DNA of 64,000 bases from Urophycis tenuis (taxonomy: Eukaryota > Chordata > Actinopteri > Gadiformes > Phycidae), in NCBI GenBank assembly GCA_036785325.1, contig JAXIVH010000017.1:168625-232624 (forward strand), written 5' to 3'. The position numbers were made by a program, and so were the translations under genes. The notes below the pieces were generated by a model that did no database searches, had not been told where the DNA came from, and worked only from the letters and a program-made list of their open reading frames with translations. Every line of letters starts with the position of its first letter. Position 1 is the stretch's first letter. Below, piece by piece: positions 23,500-36,768 of this stretch.

Positions 23500-23987
23500 T
23501 GGCGTGAACCGCTGATGTAGCGGAGACATTAGAGTCGCTTCATGTTAAAACTTTAGAGCGACCATTTGTGTGCCAGAATGAGTAATTATTTAATGAAGCG
23601 TTAATTCTAAAGATGCACCGCGGGGCCTGACGTGATATTCGGTGTCATGAAGCCATCAATGGAGCGCGTTGAGGCCTAATGTGGGTTTGTGCGTGTGTGT
23701 GTGTGTGTGTGTGTGTTGTCTTCTGGTCTCTATGACCGGCAGGCAAATCAACAGCAGAACACTGTTTGCTTCGGTGTGTGTCCCCGTGGTTCCTCTCCCC
23801 GTGTTGAGTCAGCTCGTCTGGTAGGTGGCGGTCCAGGAGCAGCGCTATGTGACACAGAGGGGTGAGGGGGGGGGGGGGGGGGGGGGGGGTGGAGGGGTAG
23901 GGGGAGGGGCCTCAGCCTGACCCCGACACTACCTCGTGCAGAGCAGCGCCGAGAGTAAATGCTTTGCCGGAATTGCCTTGAGGAGTG
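23500..23987 (+). repeat. Duplicated non-coding module, copy B
   Basis: It aligns with 20270-20702: CTTCATGTTAAAACTTTAG, TAATTAT (23583), GCGTTAATTCT (23598), a TG tract (23692-23716), GGCAAATCAACAGCA (23742) and GAATTGCCTTGAG. The octamer of copy A is changed to ATTTGTGT. A G homopolymer (23866-23889) expanded inside this copy only. Confidence 0.7.
23866..23889. repeat. Poly-G tract
   Basis: About 24 bases, nearly all G. Length is doubtful in assembly. Confidence 0.9.
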
Positions 23988-26805
23988 ACAAGCGTGGCGT
24001 CTTATCATCGGTCCACAGACTCGAATGGTGCACGCCAGAAACTTCAGTAAACAGTGTAGACTCAATGAACAATCATCAATATCCAGACCATATTCAATCC
24101 CATCAGGGTGCTAGATTTTGTCAGAGTGGACACACCGTGATGGGCGATTACGGTCGTTTGCTTCCGTGGAGACCACCTGGCTGTGCTCATCTTCAGATCC
24201 AGGCCACGGTCCTCTTCCAAAATGTGTCAGCGTCTACTTGTGCTGTATGCATTTAGCTGACACGGGGTCACTGGGTTTGACTCTGCTCCCTGGTGGCACT
24301 GTGCATGTAATCAGCTTCTGCTTTAGTGGTGAGCTTTTCACAGTGGACACAATACCTGACAGAAAACAGACAACTTCAACCTCTTGTAATTAGCGGCTCG
24401 ACAGATATAGTTAAAATAGGAGAAGGAAAATAGGGACATTTGTGACTCGGAATACACAAACCACAGGTGAGCACGGATTTGACTTTTAAATTCCCCAATT
24501 CCCCCAAAATATAATTTTGAATTAAAACGTGGCATTATTTGCGAATAAGCCGCACACCTTTAGGGCAGCTGATTTGGAGAAGTTTTTCTTTTTTTCCTCT
24601 ACAATAACAAAACAGCACTTTCTAGTCATTTGGAGCGCCGTGCTAACGTCCTGAGCCAGCAGAGAGTCCTTTTCTTGGGTTTGCCTTCGCCGCTCCGCTC
24701 CACGCGTCACTTGCCAAACACTTTCTGCTCCACTGCTGAGCTGTTTGGACGTGTTGTGAAGACCAACAACGGGACAGCGGGAGTGGATACAAAACACGCC
24801 GGATGGGAATGTTCAGTTGCCAGGGAACCAGGGGGGGCTTTGGCGACGGCGACGCCAGGACACACGCCGGTCGCCACGGAGAGCCCAGTGCACCCTGGGA
24901 AGGGAGGACCGAGGCGAAGAGCCAACGGGAACAGTACCTGGACATGATGATGTTGGGGTTTGACACTGGAGTGAACACAGATCCACTTACTTAGCCGGAC
25001 ATGATATGTCTGGGTTGGACACCGGAGCGAACATGCATCAACTGATTCATCTCTCTCCCAGGCTGCTATGATAGAAGTACATGGGTAAATCAGGAAAAAA
25101 ACATCATCATTTTAATTGAGATGTGTGGTGAACGAACCTGTTGGTTTTTTCTCTCAAATGTCTTTTGATTCAACTGCAGGGAAAGTTAATGAATGGCTTT
25201 TTACCATCAATGGCAATAAATGTTTAATGTTTCGATTAATTTTTACAAGCACGTTTTGACTAAATTCATTTATAGCCTGAAGAAACACAAACAAATATGA
25301 ATATCAAAAAGAGTGAACAGACAGTCAATGAAGAACACAATATTCAAACGTTTTATAAACTTCAGATTCGTAATAAGTCTTTGTACACTGTAATTAATGA
25401 GGATTATTAGAAATATGCCACATCACCATTTTTCTAACTTAATCGTTCAGTCAGTGGTGACCTCTATTGGTCCACATTTAATGGGCGTTAATCAGAGGAC
25501 ACCGTCTTACTGTAAGAATAACCACAGGGAAAAGATTATCATTACGAAAAAAAAACTGTGACCTTAGAAAGAGGCTTAAGAGAAGAAGAGGGAAGAGAGG
25601 GAGAAGGAAAGAAATTAAGCATATTTAGCATGGATACGCTTGGAAACTCGGGGCCCTTTGAAATCCATTAGGGTAGGAAATAAGCTTGAATATTTCACGT
25701 ATAAAGAGTATAGTTAAGTAGATACTACCGGATGAACATTAGCTTTTTAGCTGTGGGTAATATAGGTTCCCAATAGCTTTTATTGATTTACGTATTAAAT
25801 GCTTTCAACTCTATAAGGACAGATTTGTTACAAAAAAAACGTGATTTTATCCGTGTGAGCCATTCATTGGAAATGTAATATAATTTCGACACTTGTTAAT
25901 GGCCGTGCTTTCATTTCATACTGTATGAATGATCCCAATCAAGTAGTCACAAATAAGCAGTGACACCCAGTGACTCTCAGCCCCAACACAATACTGCTGG
26001 AAGCTACGTTAGCAGCCTAGCTCGACATCAGTCCTCGCCCACTCAGCACCACATGGCTACGTGCTCACACAGGGTTTGAGTCACCCGCGAGTTTAGCGTT
26101 AGCAATGTTGTCAACCCCCCCCCCCCCCCGCCATTTTACAATGTGGGGCTGTAAAGTTCACCCCCCAGGCACACAGACTGTCACTGTGATAAAACGGCAA
26201 CACTAATACACTTGACTTGCCTCAGCGTTTGACTTCTATTAAGTTTGCAGAGTAAACGCCACAATAACCGAGTCGTGGGGTTCATCTGTTGCACATGTCC
26301 GCTGCATGCAGAGCAGTTTGTCTAGACTGGGTACCCGCGGAGGTAATAAAAATATGAAGGAAAAATAAGTCCCGCATTCAAATATGTTAATTGAAGGCCT
26401 CAAAAGGCATTAAAAAGTCTTAAATATAATTTGCGACGGTCTTTAAAATTTTTACGACTGTTGGGAGAGTGAAAAAAAAACCTCTAACCAATAAATGTCA
26501 GCCTTTTTATTTTGTTTTATGTGAAATAGATATGTATTATTTATATTTATTCATGCCTCCCGCGGCATGCACGAACTGTGTTGACTTAATGCGTGTGCAG
26601 GATACATTTGTTGTCAGACAAGAAGCGCAGCTACCTTGCATGTTTTTGTCATTCAATTTGTATACTTCAACAATTCCAGGTTGAGGACTTGTCATTTACA
26701 TATTGCTGTCGGGCCGTGAAATCAGCATTAGATTCTGTTCTAAGTGGCATTCAAAGAAAAGTAAACGGAACTGAAATTGAAACCTGCAGATTCCCTGCTT
26801 ACACG
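23988..26805. other. Unannotated spacer
   Basis: There is no supported exon. An imperfect tandem pair of about 55 bp lies at 24938-25045 (GGACATGATGATGTTGGGGT versus GGACATGATATGTCTGGGTT). A C homopolymer lies at about 26116-26129. The rest is AT-rich unique-looking DNA. Confidence 0.4.
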
Positions 26806-26819
26806 CGTGTGTGTGTGTG

Positions 26820-26864
<45 letters not shown>

Positions 26865-26879
26865 GTGTGTGTGTGTGTG
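26806..26879. repeat. (TG)n/(TA)n compound microsatellite
   Basis: GT runs interrupted by two short TATATA blocks. Confidence 0.96.
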
Positions 26880-27096
26880 ACTTGTGACCACCATGGCCTC
26901 GTCCACACGTGGCCTCCTGTCCACACCAAAGTTAAGTTTCAGGTCACTGAAAACAAAAAGTTTAGAACAGCTCCTTCCATGGTGGCGATTTTGTCTAGAA
27001 CTCAGTTTTCTGCGTACTCACGTGGAACGGTGGAACAGGTTTACCAGGCGATGACATCATGACCCCGACTTACACTTGGAACATTGTTGTTTCGCA

Positions 27097-27157
27097 CACG
27101 CACACACAGACACACACACACACACACACCCACACACAGACACACACACACACACAT
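27097..27157. repeat. (CA)n microsatellite
   Basis: ACAC with CAGACA and CCCACA interruptions. Confidence 0.95.
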
Positions 27158-27811
27158 GCGCAAACGATGGCGGGCCGACGGTGTTTTCACACATTGGCGA
27201 GCACCGTCGGGTTTGTTTACTTCTTTATCACGTCATCATTGCATCGCCGTGATGGACTGTTGTTGTTGTATTCACTGCTCAAAAAGAAGCCCATCTTCTG
27301 TGGTTTTAATCATTTTAGCCATTTGTTTGACAATGGAAAACACCGGTGGCCTGGTCTGGAATATTTCTTGTCGTCGTGTAACTGAACAGACAAAGCACTA
27401 GGACCCTGTGTGTACTGTCAGAAGGCATAAAGAGGGGCGGGGCCCAAATGAAAGTCCTTGAGTCCATAACTCCTGAACTCAATGACGTGAGTGAATGAAA
27501 GGAGCAATTAAAGTTGAATGTAATAAGAAAGAATGTTTAAATAGTAAAAATCCCAAGTCAAATACAACATGTTTAATGTGTTTACATAATTCAACTGTTG
27601 GTTACATTTATGATAAAACAAGTTTACGTAGGTTGACAAATAGCTGTATATGTTTTAGCTTTGTTGGCATTCGATGTGCAGGAGCGAAGACAAACAAACA
27701 CTGGAAGCCAACTGACTTTAAGAGCTCATTTCTGCTCAATAATGGCTTCCAATACTGCGGCTTGATTGTTTTGTTGGAATAATCAACACATATTTTGTAT
27801 TTGTTTTTCAG

Positions 27812-27873
27812 TGAGCCAACTGTGGGCAGCTTCATGAAGAATATCCTTGGACTGCATTCAAGCCAAGAGGCAG
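27812..27873 (+). CDS. Candidate internal exon, unknown gene
   Basis: A 62-base segment lies between a good acceptor (TTTTGTATTTGTTTTTCAG) and a donor (CAG then GTAGGC). It reads EPTVGSFMKNILGLHSSQEA, with the first base closing one codon and the last base opening the next. It is not simple sequence and the peptide looks natural. I do not recognise the protein. Its outgoing phase fits the candidate exon at 34045-34130. It remains a prediction from splice context only. Confidence 0.35.
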
Positions 27874-29026
27874 GTAGGCCACGATATTACCCAGCATGCT
27901 TTGGTCCACCAAAGCATGTTCCCCGGCTGTGCCTGAGTCTGGTTCCACCAGTCTGCATTCAAATTGGTTTGTACCTTAATGGACCGCTGGCGATGAGTCA
28001 ATGAATTGTTGTTGTGTGTGGCCTATTATCCAAGGGCCCGTGTTTGTATTGAGAGTCCAGCAGGAATTCAGCTTTCGCTTTGCTCCTGGTCTCTTGAGAA
28101 GTTTAGAGCGTTTCAGCCTCTAACTCTGTTGAAGTGTTTCTCAAAGCGTTTTTAGTCAGGGCCTTCGGTCGAAACAAGAAATTCTGATTATTCACTCTGT
28201 CGCGTTTCCATTCGACGCGATGCAAAGGTCCACGCACGGCCGCCATTATGCCCTCACAGTGTGAACGCGTCGTTCTTTTCAGACTCACAACAGTTGTATC
28301 AGTCCAGTGCACACTTGACTTGCGGTCATTTATACACAGCTCTTGTGTGTGCAACCCACTTGTAATTGTTTGGTCGCGCTGTGCTTTGCTTGTGTTGTAT
28401 ATTGTCTACAAATGGAGTTTTCTCACTCAAATACATAAAAATACATTCAATTATCCCTTCCTTGCGTATATTATTAGTTAAGTTGAGCGTACATATTTGA
28501 TGGCTTTGGCGTGTCAACCGATAAGTTGTGGAGTTGTACAGGCCTCCTCGAGATGAGGTCACCATGAAAAACAACCCGAAGTCGAGTCATTGACATGGAA
28601 ATTTATTTCATGAAACGTAGCTTGAGGAAATGTTGTATTTTGCCTTGCGTGGATGCCCAAAGGCAGAGAAATAGGTATATTTTGATAATATGGATTATAT
28701 ATATAGGTATATGCAGTATATATATATATAGAGAGAGAGAGATACTGGATAAATACTTTAGATACGAGATGGATTAGATGTATAGATAGACACTAGATAG
28801 ATAGATAGATCTATCGAGTATTGATCAATACTAGATTTATACATACAGTAGATTGATAGATACTAGATGGATGGATAGATTGAAATGGATGCAAGGCAGG
28901 ATAGCTAGATATGAAAATCTCTGTGTTGGCCACAGCCTTGAGTTGCAACCCCCCAAACGTTCTAACGCTGTGCCCTGGGCTACTGCTGAACCCTCTGGCA
29001 GAGAGGGAGCTGTCTGCGGCTACAGC

Positions 29027-29028
<2 letters not shown>
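27874..29028. other. Spacer with degenerate GATA/TATA repeats
   Basis: Short TA, GA and GATA runs cluster at about 28695-28870. No exon beyond the candidate just upstream is supported. Confidence 0.4.

Positions 29029-29072
<44 letters not shown>
29029..29072. repeat. (TG)n microsatellite
   Basis: A pure GT run of 44 bases. Confidence 0.97.
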
Positions 29073-29073
<1 letters not shown>

Positions 29074-29338
29074 AGTCCTTCCTCCCTCCTCATAGGATTC
29101 CTTTGAGTTCTATGTAGAGGTGAGGAACTACCACGTCTCCTATGTCGGTGAAGGGTGTGTGTGTGTGCCGTGACGGATGTACCAATGCAGAGGGTGGTGG
29201 AATCATCTCCAAACTGTGCTTATACTGGAGGCCCCTGAATTTCCCCACCTCGCCGCCCAGACATCCCTGATGTTTCTCAGTTCCCTGATGATCGCTGTGT
29301 TGTTCTCGATTGACAGCTTGTTGGCATAGGCTGCCTTA

Positions 29339-29340
<2 letters not shown>

Positions 29341-29377
<37 letters not shown>

Positions 29378-29429
29378 GCGTGTGTATGTGTGTGTGTGTG
29401 TGTGTGTGTGCGTATGTGTGTGTGTGTGT
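29341..29429. repeat. (TG)n microsatellite, interrupted
   Basis: GT repeat with CG and TA interruptions. Confidence 0.96.
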
Positions 29430-29849
29430 TTGAACAGTTGGAAGACGTTATAGTTTTTAGGTTTTGATTGTGAGGAAGGGGGGAAAAAAAGATTTTGTCA
29501 ACAAAACTGCTTCAGGAGGTTTGTTAAAAGTTTGATGATGGCCACGTTTTCTTGTTTTACCCGTAATTACGTCGAGCCATTGTATTTCATTTCAAACATT
29601 TCATAGTTTGTTGCTTCATGAATCAGTCCGTCTGCGTTGGGGTTGATTTGTTTCTGCGATGTTTGGATAGTTGTTAATTATGGGCGCGCCGCGCACCTTG
29701 ATTTGTTCCCATTTGCGTTCCTCCCCCCTCGCTTCCTGACTCAAGTACACAATTAATAATTTACCCCGAAAACATGGATCGCACACCGTGAGTAATTCTT
29801 AGCCTCAGGTAGAAAGCTTTCTAATAAGTCTATTGGAAGGTGGCCACGT

Positions 29850-29935
29850 ACGCACGCACACACACACACGCAAACACACGCAAACACACACACACACACA
29901 CACACACGCAAACACACACACACACACACAAACAC
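29850..29935. repeat. (CA)n microsatellite, interrupted
   Basis: ACAC with CGCAAACA interruptions. Confidence 0.95.
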
Positions 29936-30580
29936 TCACGTTATGTTGTAAATGACAGAGATTTTTGGTAAACATTTAAAAGGACACCCAACCCTCAATA
30001 ACTGAAATGGGTAAGGCATTCATCTCAGGGGCCACCACGTTTGAAAAAAAAACTATAACAAACAGCCTCACAAAACAACACATAATGACATTTTGATGCA
30101 GCTCTCTTTAAAAAACAACAACAAATTATGCAACATTTACGCCTGTTATGGACGCTATTCAACAAAACCTGACTTTTGCAGCTGCCTGATTCTATGTGGA
30201 GATCCAGGTCATGAGCATGGGAACACTTGGGTTGTTGTATGTCCTGTAGTTGCACCATCAGTCTTCAAGGGTCTTAGTGAGTCTTCAAGAGTGTTCAAGA
30301 GTCTTCACAGTTGCATCAGCCCACATTCCTCTGAGGGTACTGAGGATACGATCAGTAGAGAATATTTCCAGAATACACCCAGTCAGTCCAGCAGTCATGC
30401 TCTCTTATCGCCTGATTTTGAGGTGTGTGATGGTGATATAGTGTTGAGTTCAGGGAATTCAGCGCTTTGAAAGTAGGAGACATCAGTGTTTTGCTCCCCA
30501 AAAAATTACGATGTAGAATGTGACAGAGGTAGAGGTAGTTTATCACATCACACACCATTGTACACTGTATATGTATGTAT

Positions 30581-30612
<32 letters not shown>

Positions 30613-31156
30613 TTGTATATTGTAATGGTAAATTGTAAATATATGCACATTGTTTTACCTGCACAACATTATGCACTCATTGTATTGTGGAGATTTATTT
30701 TATTTAAACTTATTTCAACTTGACAACTACTTCAACGACAATGAAAAAGGCACAGCAATGATTTTGAGTCAAAACCGATTTTCATTTAAACTTCACATCT
30801 GTATTTGACAGCCTTCAGCGCTGTCCTTTTGTAGTGAAACGTTTGCCTTTTAATGAATCATGATTTAGTTTGATGATGTTTAAGGAATCTAAAGTATTAG
30901 CTGACATGCATCAAAGATGATTTATGTTGAAATATTTAAAGTTGATGCATCTTCCATCGCTAACTGCTAATTTATTCAATGATGCAAGTTGACAGCTGTA
31001 ATAATTAGAATTTACACTTGGTTTTTGTCTATTTTATTCTTTGTGCTGCTTAGACAGTTTGTGTTAAGCTTGGAGGTTGACTGAAATCTTGACACCTCTA
31101 CTCTGGTATTGACTGGTGGTGCATTTCATGTCCTGCTCATGGTGTGTTGATGGCAG
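29936..31156. other. Unannotated spacer
   Basis: AT-rich. An ATGT tetranucleotide run lies at about 30570-30612. A short cluster of GTCTTCAAGAGT-like words lies at 30260-30310. Confidence 0.4.
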
Positions 31157-31213
31157 CAGTACGCCCTGCAGAAAACTCAGGTCCAGGAAGCCCTGGAAAA
31201 GATGGCGACGTGA
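31157..31213 (+). CDS. Weak candidate terminal exon
   Basis: After GATGGCAG the frame reads QYALQKTQVQEALEKMAT and stops (TGA). The peptide is helix-like, but the acceptor has a weak pyrimidine tract and no upstream partner is known. In another phase the same DNA also stays open to a TAG about 40 bp further on. It is listed only because the composition is protein-like. Confidence 0.15.
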   Translation, partial: QYALQKTQVQEALEKMAT

Positions 31214-31685
31214 CTCTAAGCTTCACGTCTGAGCTTCACCTCCAATAGGACTGTAGAAGGACAACTGCATACCAGCGGTTCTCGACCAGCGGGGCTGCGG
31301 ACCGAAACCAGTCCCGGCCAGCGCCTGTGCTGCCCGGCAGCTGAACGTGACGCGTGTTCCGACCCGACCGCTCATATTTGGTACCGGTCTCGTATCGATC
31401 GGGGGGACCGGGATTACCGGCGTGTTGTTTGTCGCGGTGGGCGGATGCGTCATACGTGGCTTAAGGTAAACGACGGCAAAATAAACTGAGAGTTTGAGAG
31501 TTGGACGTCGTCGCCATGATTCCACGTGCGGTGCCGTGGTCACGTGTCGTGGCCGTGCGGAGAACTTGTGAGGTCGTAGGCTGATGTCCGTCGATGAAGC
31601 TGTTTGTTACGGTTTGCATTCTTTAACAATGCTCCTACAGTGGCTGTGTTTACGCGATTAGATGATGCTGTTATAATGGGAAGCC

Positions 31686-31764
31686 CCCCCCCACACACAC
31701 GCACACACACACACACATACACGCACGCACACACACAGACACACACACACACACATGCACACAT

Positions 31765-31802
<38 letters not shown>

Positions 31803-31806
31803 GCGA

Positions 31807-31837
<31 letters not shown>

Positions 31838-31927
31838 CACAGACACACACACACACACACACACATACACGCACGCACGCACACACGCACGCACACATAC
31901 ACACACACACACGCACACACACACACA

Positions 31928-31964
<37 letters not shown>

Positions 31965-32008
31965 ACACACACACACACACACACAGACACACACACACAC
32001 ACACACAC
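31686..32008. repeat. Long (CA)n microsatellite, about 320 bp, interrupted
   Basis: ACAC broken by GC, AT and AGAC words. Overlapping open frames of 89 to 185 codons on both strands are translations of this repeat. Confidence 0.97.
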
Positions 32009-32648
32009 CGGTACGCGGCGGTGAACAACACCAGCCCACGCTGGCCCTGTAACCCTGGACACGAGGCCCTCCTGTTGACTGCACTGCTGAGTGTCATTTC
32101 AGCGGCGAGGCGCAGAGAATCCTTCCCAGGAGTTAATGCACATTGATTTATCCCCGCCCGCGTCTGGCTTGTTGGTTGTTGTTTATTAACATTTCAGGAT
32201 CTCGCTGCTGCTATATTTATGATATCGATGAGACAATACGAGCGGCGGCGAGGAGCTATTTTGTTCAGCCAAGGGGATGCCGCGACGGCCCCTTTGGTGG
32301 AATGCTTCAGCCAGTTGAAGTCGGCTGCTGCTGCTGCTGCTACTGCGCGGAAACAGGATGGGACTGTGTTTCACAGTCCAGCGCTGATTCCACGCTTTGG
32401 AAACCCTTTTGATCTTTAAAATGGGAGAAGGGACATTTCTGTGAGGACCCTGTGAGCGCTCTTTGTAGATTATTATTTTTTTTTTTGCATTTGTCATTTG
32501 TTATGATCAAAGTTTCCCAAAGCTGTGTTCAACTCTAATTAAAAAATGTTCTTGTCGCTGGTCAGATGCAGTCATGCACACGGGGCATTAATGAAATAAA
32601 ACAGATATTGTGAGATAAAGAATCTGTGTGGATGAGATACATAGACAC

Positions 32649-32653
32649 GCACG

Positions 32654-32699
<46 letters not shown>
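32649..32699. repeat. (CA)n microsatellite
   Basis: A pure ACAC run preceded by GCAC units. Confidence 0.96.
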
Positions 32700-32700
<1 letters not shown>

Positions 32701-32896
32701 ATCACTAGTTGTCGCTAGTCAGGTGTAACTATGTAAAGGGACATTACACTAAAGTAGATACATGGAGATGGAGATGGATGTATATGGCTGTATAGGGAGA
32801 TAAACGCATGAACACACACACACACACATACACATTCATAATTTGGCTGTTGGGTGGAATAGCCGATTGACTCTAAACGTCCTGGGGGAGTTGGGG

Positions 32897-32930
32897 GGGG
32901 TGGGGGGGGGGGGGGGGGTGGGGGGTGGGA
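32897..32930. repeat. G-rich tract
   Basis: Nearly pure G with T interruptions, potentially G-quadruplex forming. Confidence 0.88.
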
Positions 32931-33046
32931 GTGTTTAAGGGGAGAGACTGTTTGCTTCCTTGACGGCCTGTGAATGAGACCCCAGGGGGCATTAACATTA
33001 CCGGGTGTGATATGAACACGTCGATGGCTTTGTGGCTACAGGGAGG

Positions 33047-33240
<194 letters not shown>

Positions 33241-33426
33241 GCAGCAGACTTGAATGGGAGATGCTTTAGCCTGCACAGGGGACCGGCGATCATGAAGGGG
33301 GGCTGTAGGCTGACTTATGAGGACCTAATGGTGATGACCGGGACAGCCCACAGTAATAACCGTCAGCTCACCTCAGGAAGGGATTATCGCTTTCGGAGGA
33401 AAAAAAAAATGTTTATGGTGGCGTGA

Positions 33427-33470
33427 CCGAGGGGCGGGGGCTGTGGGTGTATAAATAGTGTTTGCCTTGT
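33427..33470 (+). promoter_or_regulatory. GC-box plus TATA-like motif
   Basis: GAGGGGCGGGGGC (about 33430) is followed about 10 bp later by TATAAATAG (about 33451), an arrangement seen in TATA promoters. No initiator, exon or CpG island accompanies it, so it may be chance. Confidence 0.2.
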
Positions 33471-33996
33471 GTCAGAGGATGGATTGGATTTTAATGTTTG
33501 GGTCGCTGCTTCCGCTGCAAATAATGGACATGAAAGTGTTTTTTGACATGTCGGTATATTAACAATGAAAAGAGTATGCTTTTGGGGTTCACTGGTCCAT
33601 GTGAAATGTGAAGGAAAGTATATATTTGATTTAAATGTAATATATATATATATATATATGTCCTGCCAGGAAATAGGTTTTAATCACATTTTATATTTTC
33701 CACCAGCCATTTCAATTTAATCACACAAATTCTGGTTAAATGGAGCAACATTGATAAGCAATATTTTATATGCATAGGCCTATGTATTATGTATTATGTT
33801 AAAGTTACATGTAAATATTACATTTGTACGTAGTTTTGCTTGCTGTAGTTTGCATACAGATTCAAATTATGACATCAAAAGACGTTTAATGAGTTGAGTC
33901 ATGTCAGAATCATTTCCTGATTATATCTCCTGTACACAGTTTTTTTTTTTATAGCAGCAGTGTAATTAGCCTCGACTCACTAATATGTCACGTTAT

Positions 33997-34021
33997 CACA
34001 CACACACACACACACACACAC
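33997..34021. repeat. (CA)n microsatellite
   Basis: A CA run ending 23 bases before a candidate exon. Confidence 0.93.
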
Positions 34022-34044
34022 ATATGATTTCTTGTCATTTCCAG

Positions 34045-34130
34045 TCATCCTCCAGATCACCAATAACCAAACTTTCAAATGCCTCCCAACAGTCTGTTCA
34101 GGGTGCGAACAACCAGTATGTGAACAACAA
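34045..34130 (+). CDS. Candidate internal exon, unknown gene
   Basis: 86 bases sit between a strong acceptor (GATTTCTTGTCATTTCCAG) and a near-perfect donor (CAA then GTAAGTAC). Two frames are open. One reads SSSRSPITKLSNASQQSVQG onward from phase 0. The other takes two bases to finish a codon, reads ILQITNNQTFKCLPTVCSGC onward and ends exactly on a codon. The second frame matches the outgoing phase of 27812-27873 and the incoming phase of 63272-63331. Neither peptide is recognised. A 29-bp minisatellite starts about 100 bp downstream. Confidence 0.33.
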
Positions 34131-34227
34131 GTAAGTACACATATGAACCATGAAGACAACCTAAAAACAAAGGACAACGATAACACCCATAGCAACACAA
34201 TTGCTATCACAAAAAGACCCGGCCGCC

Positions 34228-34640
34228 GCGTCACCACCACCATGGTGGGGTCTGCCGCGTCACCACCATGGTGGGGTCCGCCGTGTCACCACCACCATGG
34301 TTGGGTCCGCCGCGTCACCACCACCATTGTGGGGTCCGCCACGTCACCACCACCATTGTGGGGTCCGCCACGTCACCACCATGGTGGGGTCTGCCGTGTC
34401 ACCACCACCATGGTGGGGTCCGCCGCGTCACCACCACCATGGTGGGGTCCGCCGCGTCACCACCACCATGGTGGGGTCCGCCGCGTCACCACCACCATGG
34501 TGGGGTCCGCCGCGTCACCACCACTATTGTGGGGTCTGCCACGTCACCACCACCATGGTGGGGTCTGCCACGTCACCACCACTATTGTGGGGTCAGCCAC
34601 GTCGCCACCACCATGGTGGGGTCTGCCGCCATGGGAGTCA
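34228..34640. repeat. 29-bp minisatellite, about 14 copies
   Basis: The unit is built around CCACCACCATGGTGGGGTCC followed by GCCGCGTCA. One copy lacks a CAC triplet. Each unit holds the 12-bp palindrome CCACCATGGTGG. Some units carry ATTGTGG and lose it. Because 29 is not a multiple of 3, all three forward frames encode the same repeating peptide in rotation and stay open. These frames are not considered genes. Confidence 0.95.
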
Positions 34641-35128
34641 AAGCGCACCGTGTGTGTCATGGCGTGATGTATGCTAACATATTAGCGGTGCGGTCACTGG
34701 GGGCCGCCCGCGGGCAAGGCAATAAAATGAGCGAATGGGAGCACTCTGTCATACCTGCTGTTGGTTAGCAGGCCTTAATGTCCCGCTCCGCTCAGTGAAG
34801 TGTGTACCCCGCGCCTTAATAGTTCTTGTCTTGCCTTCCCTCGGAATTATAATTACGCTGCGCTCGGCACTCCGGTTCTGTAAATCTCTCCTTCTCCCTT
34901 CTCTTGCTCGCTTGTTTTTTTTTTTTTTTGCCGTCGTTCCGCGCTGTCACAAGATGTCCGCTGCTGTCGCCGGCTATGAAGTCAGCGAGGTCTGACCGAG
35001 CGGGGAATTTATTCGACCCCCCCTGGAAAAACAAAAATCTTTAAATTTGCATACCATGATTCTGTGAATCAGCGCTTTGAACCGGTCACGAGTTTCCCCA
35101 TCAACGCCGTGTAATCTGGGCGTGGATG

Positions 35129-35150
35129 GGTGTGTGTGTGTGTGTGTGTG
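35129..35150. repeat. (TG)n microsatellite
   Basis: A short pure GT run. Confidence 0.92.
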
Positions 35151-35900
<750 letters not shown>

Positions 35901-36102
35901 ATGCGGAGCTCCGCCCGGGTAGCGGTTAAAGTTGATAGCCCCCGTCAGAGAGAGTGCTAAGCTTCTCAATGATACAATTATAGCATAACGCCACGGCGTC
36001 TCGCACATTTCATAGACAAGATTGCTCATTATAACGCTCATATATGCGACGGTACTAAAAAAAGTATCACAAACGGGTCGTTACCATGGGGATAACACGC
36101 AT

Positions 36103-36122
36103 CCCCCCCCCCCCCCCCCCCC
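36103..36122. repeat. Poly-C tract
   Basis: About 20 C residues. Confidence 0.9.
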
Positions 36123-36651
36123 AGAACTCTGAGCCCAAAATACTTTTTTTTTTCTGTTCAACTCAGTGTCCCAATCCAAGGTGAAACAAGGGTTTCACGC
36201 ACACTTTCCTATGAAACGCTGATAATGATATTACATTCTACGTACCATACCTGTATATGATTATGATTTGAATGGGACCAATATGGACCTTGGGCAATCT
36301 CAAAATGTGTTGAAATGGTTGCTTTTACATAACAAAATCAACCAATCTTCAGGGGCAGAATGTCCCGGACCAACCCAACATCGGTGGGTGCTAACAATGG
36401 TGATTTATCTTATTTCCAGACGGCCAAGTAGTAATTGAATGTGTGTGTGTATATGGCGCCAATTCTGTTTGTTGTCCATAAATGCAGTAAAAACAAAATT
36501 ACCTCGGTAATTTCCGAACCCTGGCTATGCCCTTGACGGTATCATTATCTTTCTCTCCCTCTCGATTCTCTCATATATACGGTATCCTCTTTCTCTCCCC
36601 CCCCCTCTCGCTTTTTGCGTTTATAATTAACACAATAATTTTCTCTTTCTC

Positions 36652-36672
36652 ATCTATCTATCTATCTATCTA

Positions 36673-36768
<96 letters not shown>

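Noticed and set aside
31540..32146. Long open frames on both strands rich in Cys-Val or Thr-His
   Set aside because: They arise from the (CA)n/(GT)n tract, which has no stop codons in most frames.
34032..34768. Proline/histidine-rich protein of up to 211 residues
   Set aside because: All three forward frames of the 29-bp minisatellite give the same peptide, which is expected from the period and not from coding selection.
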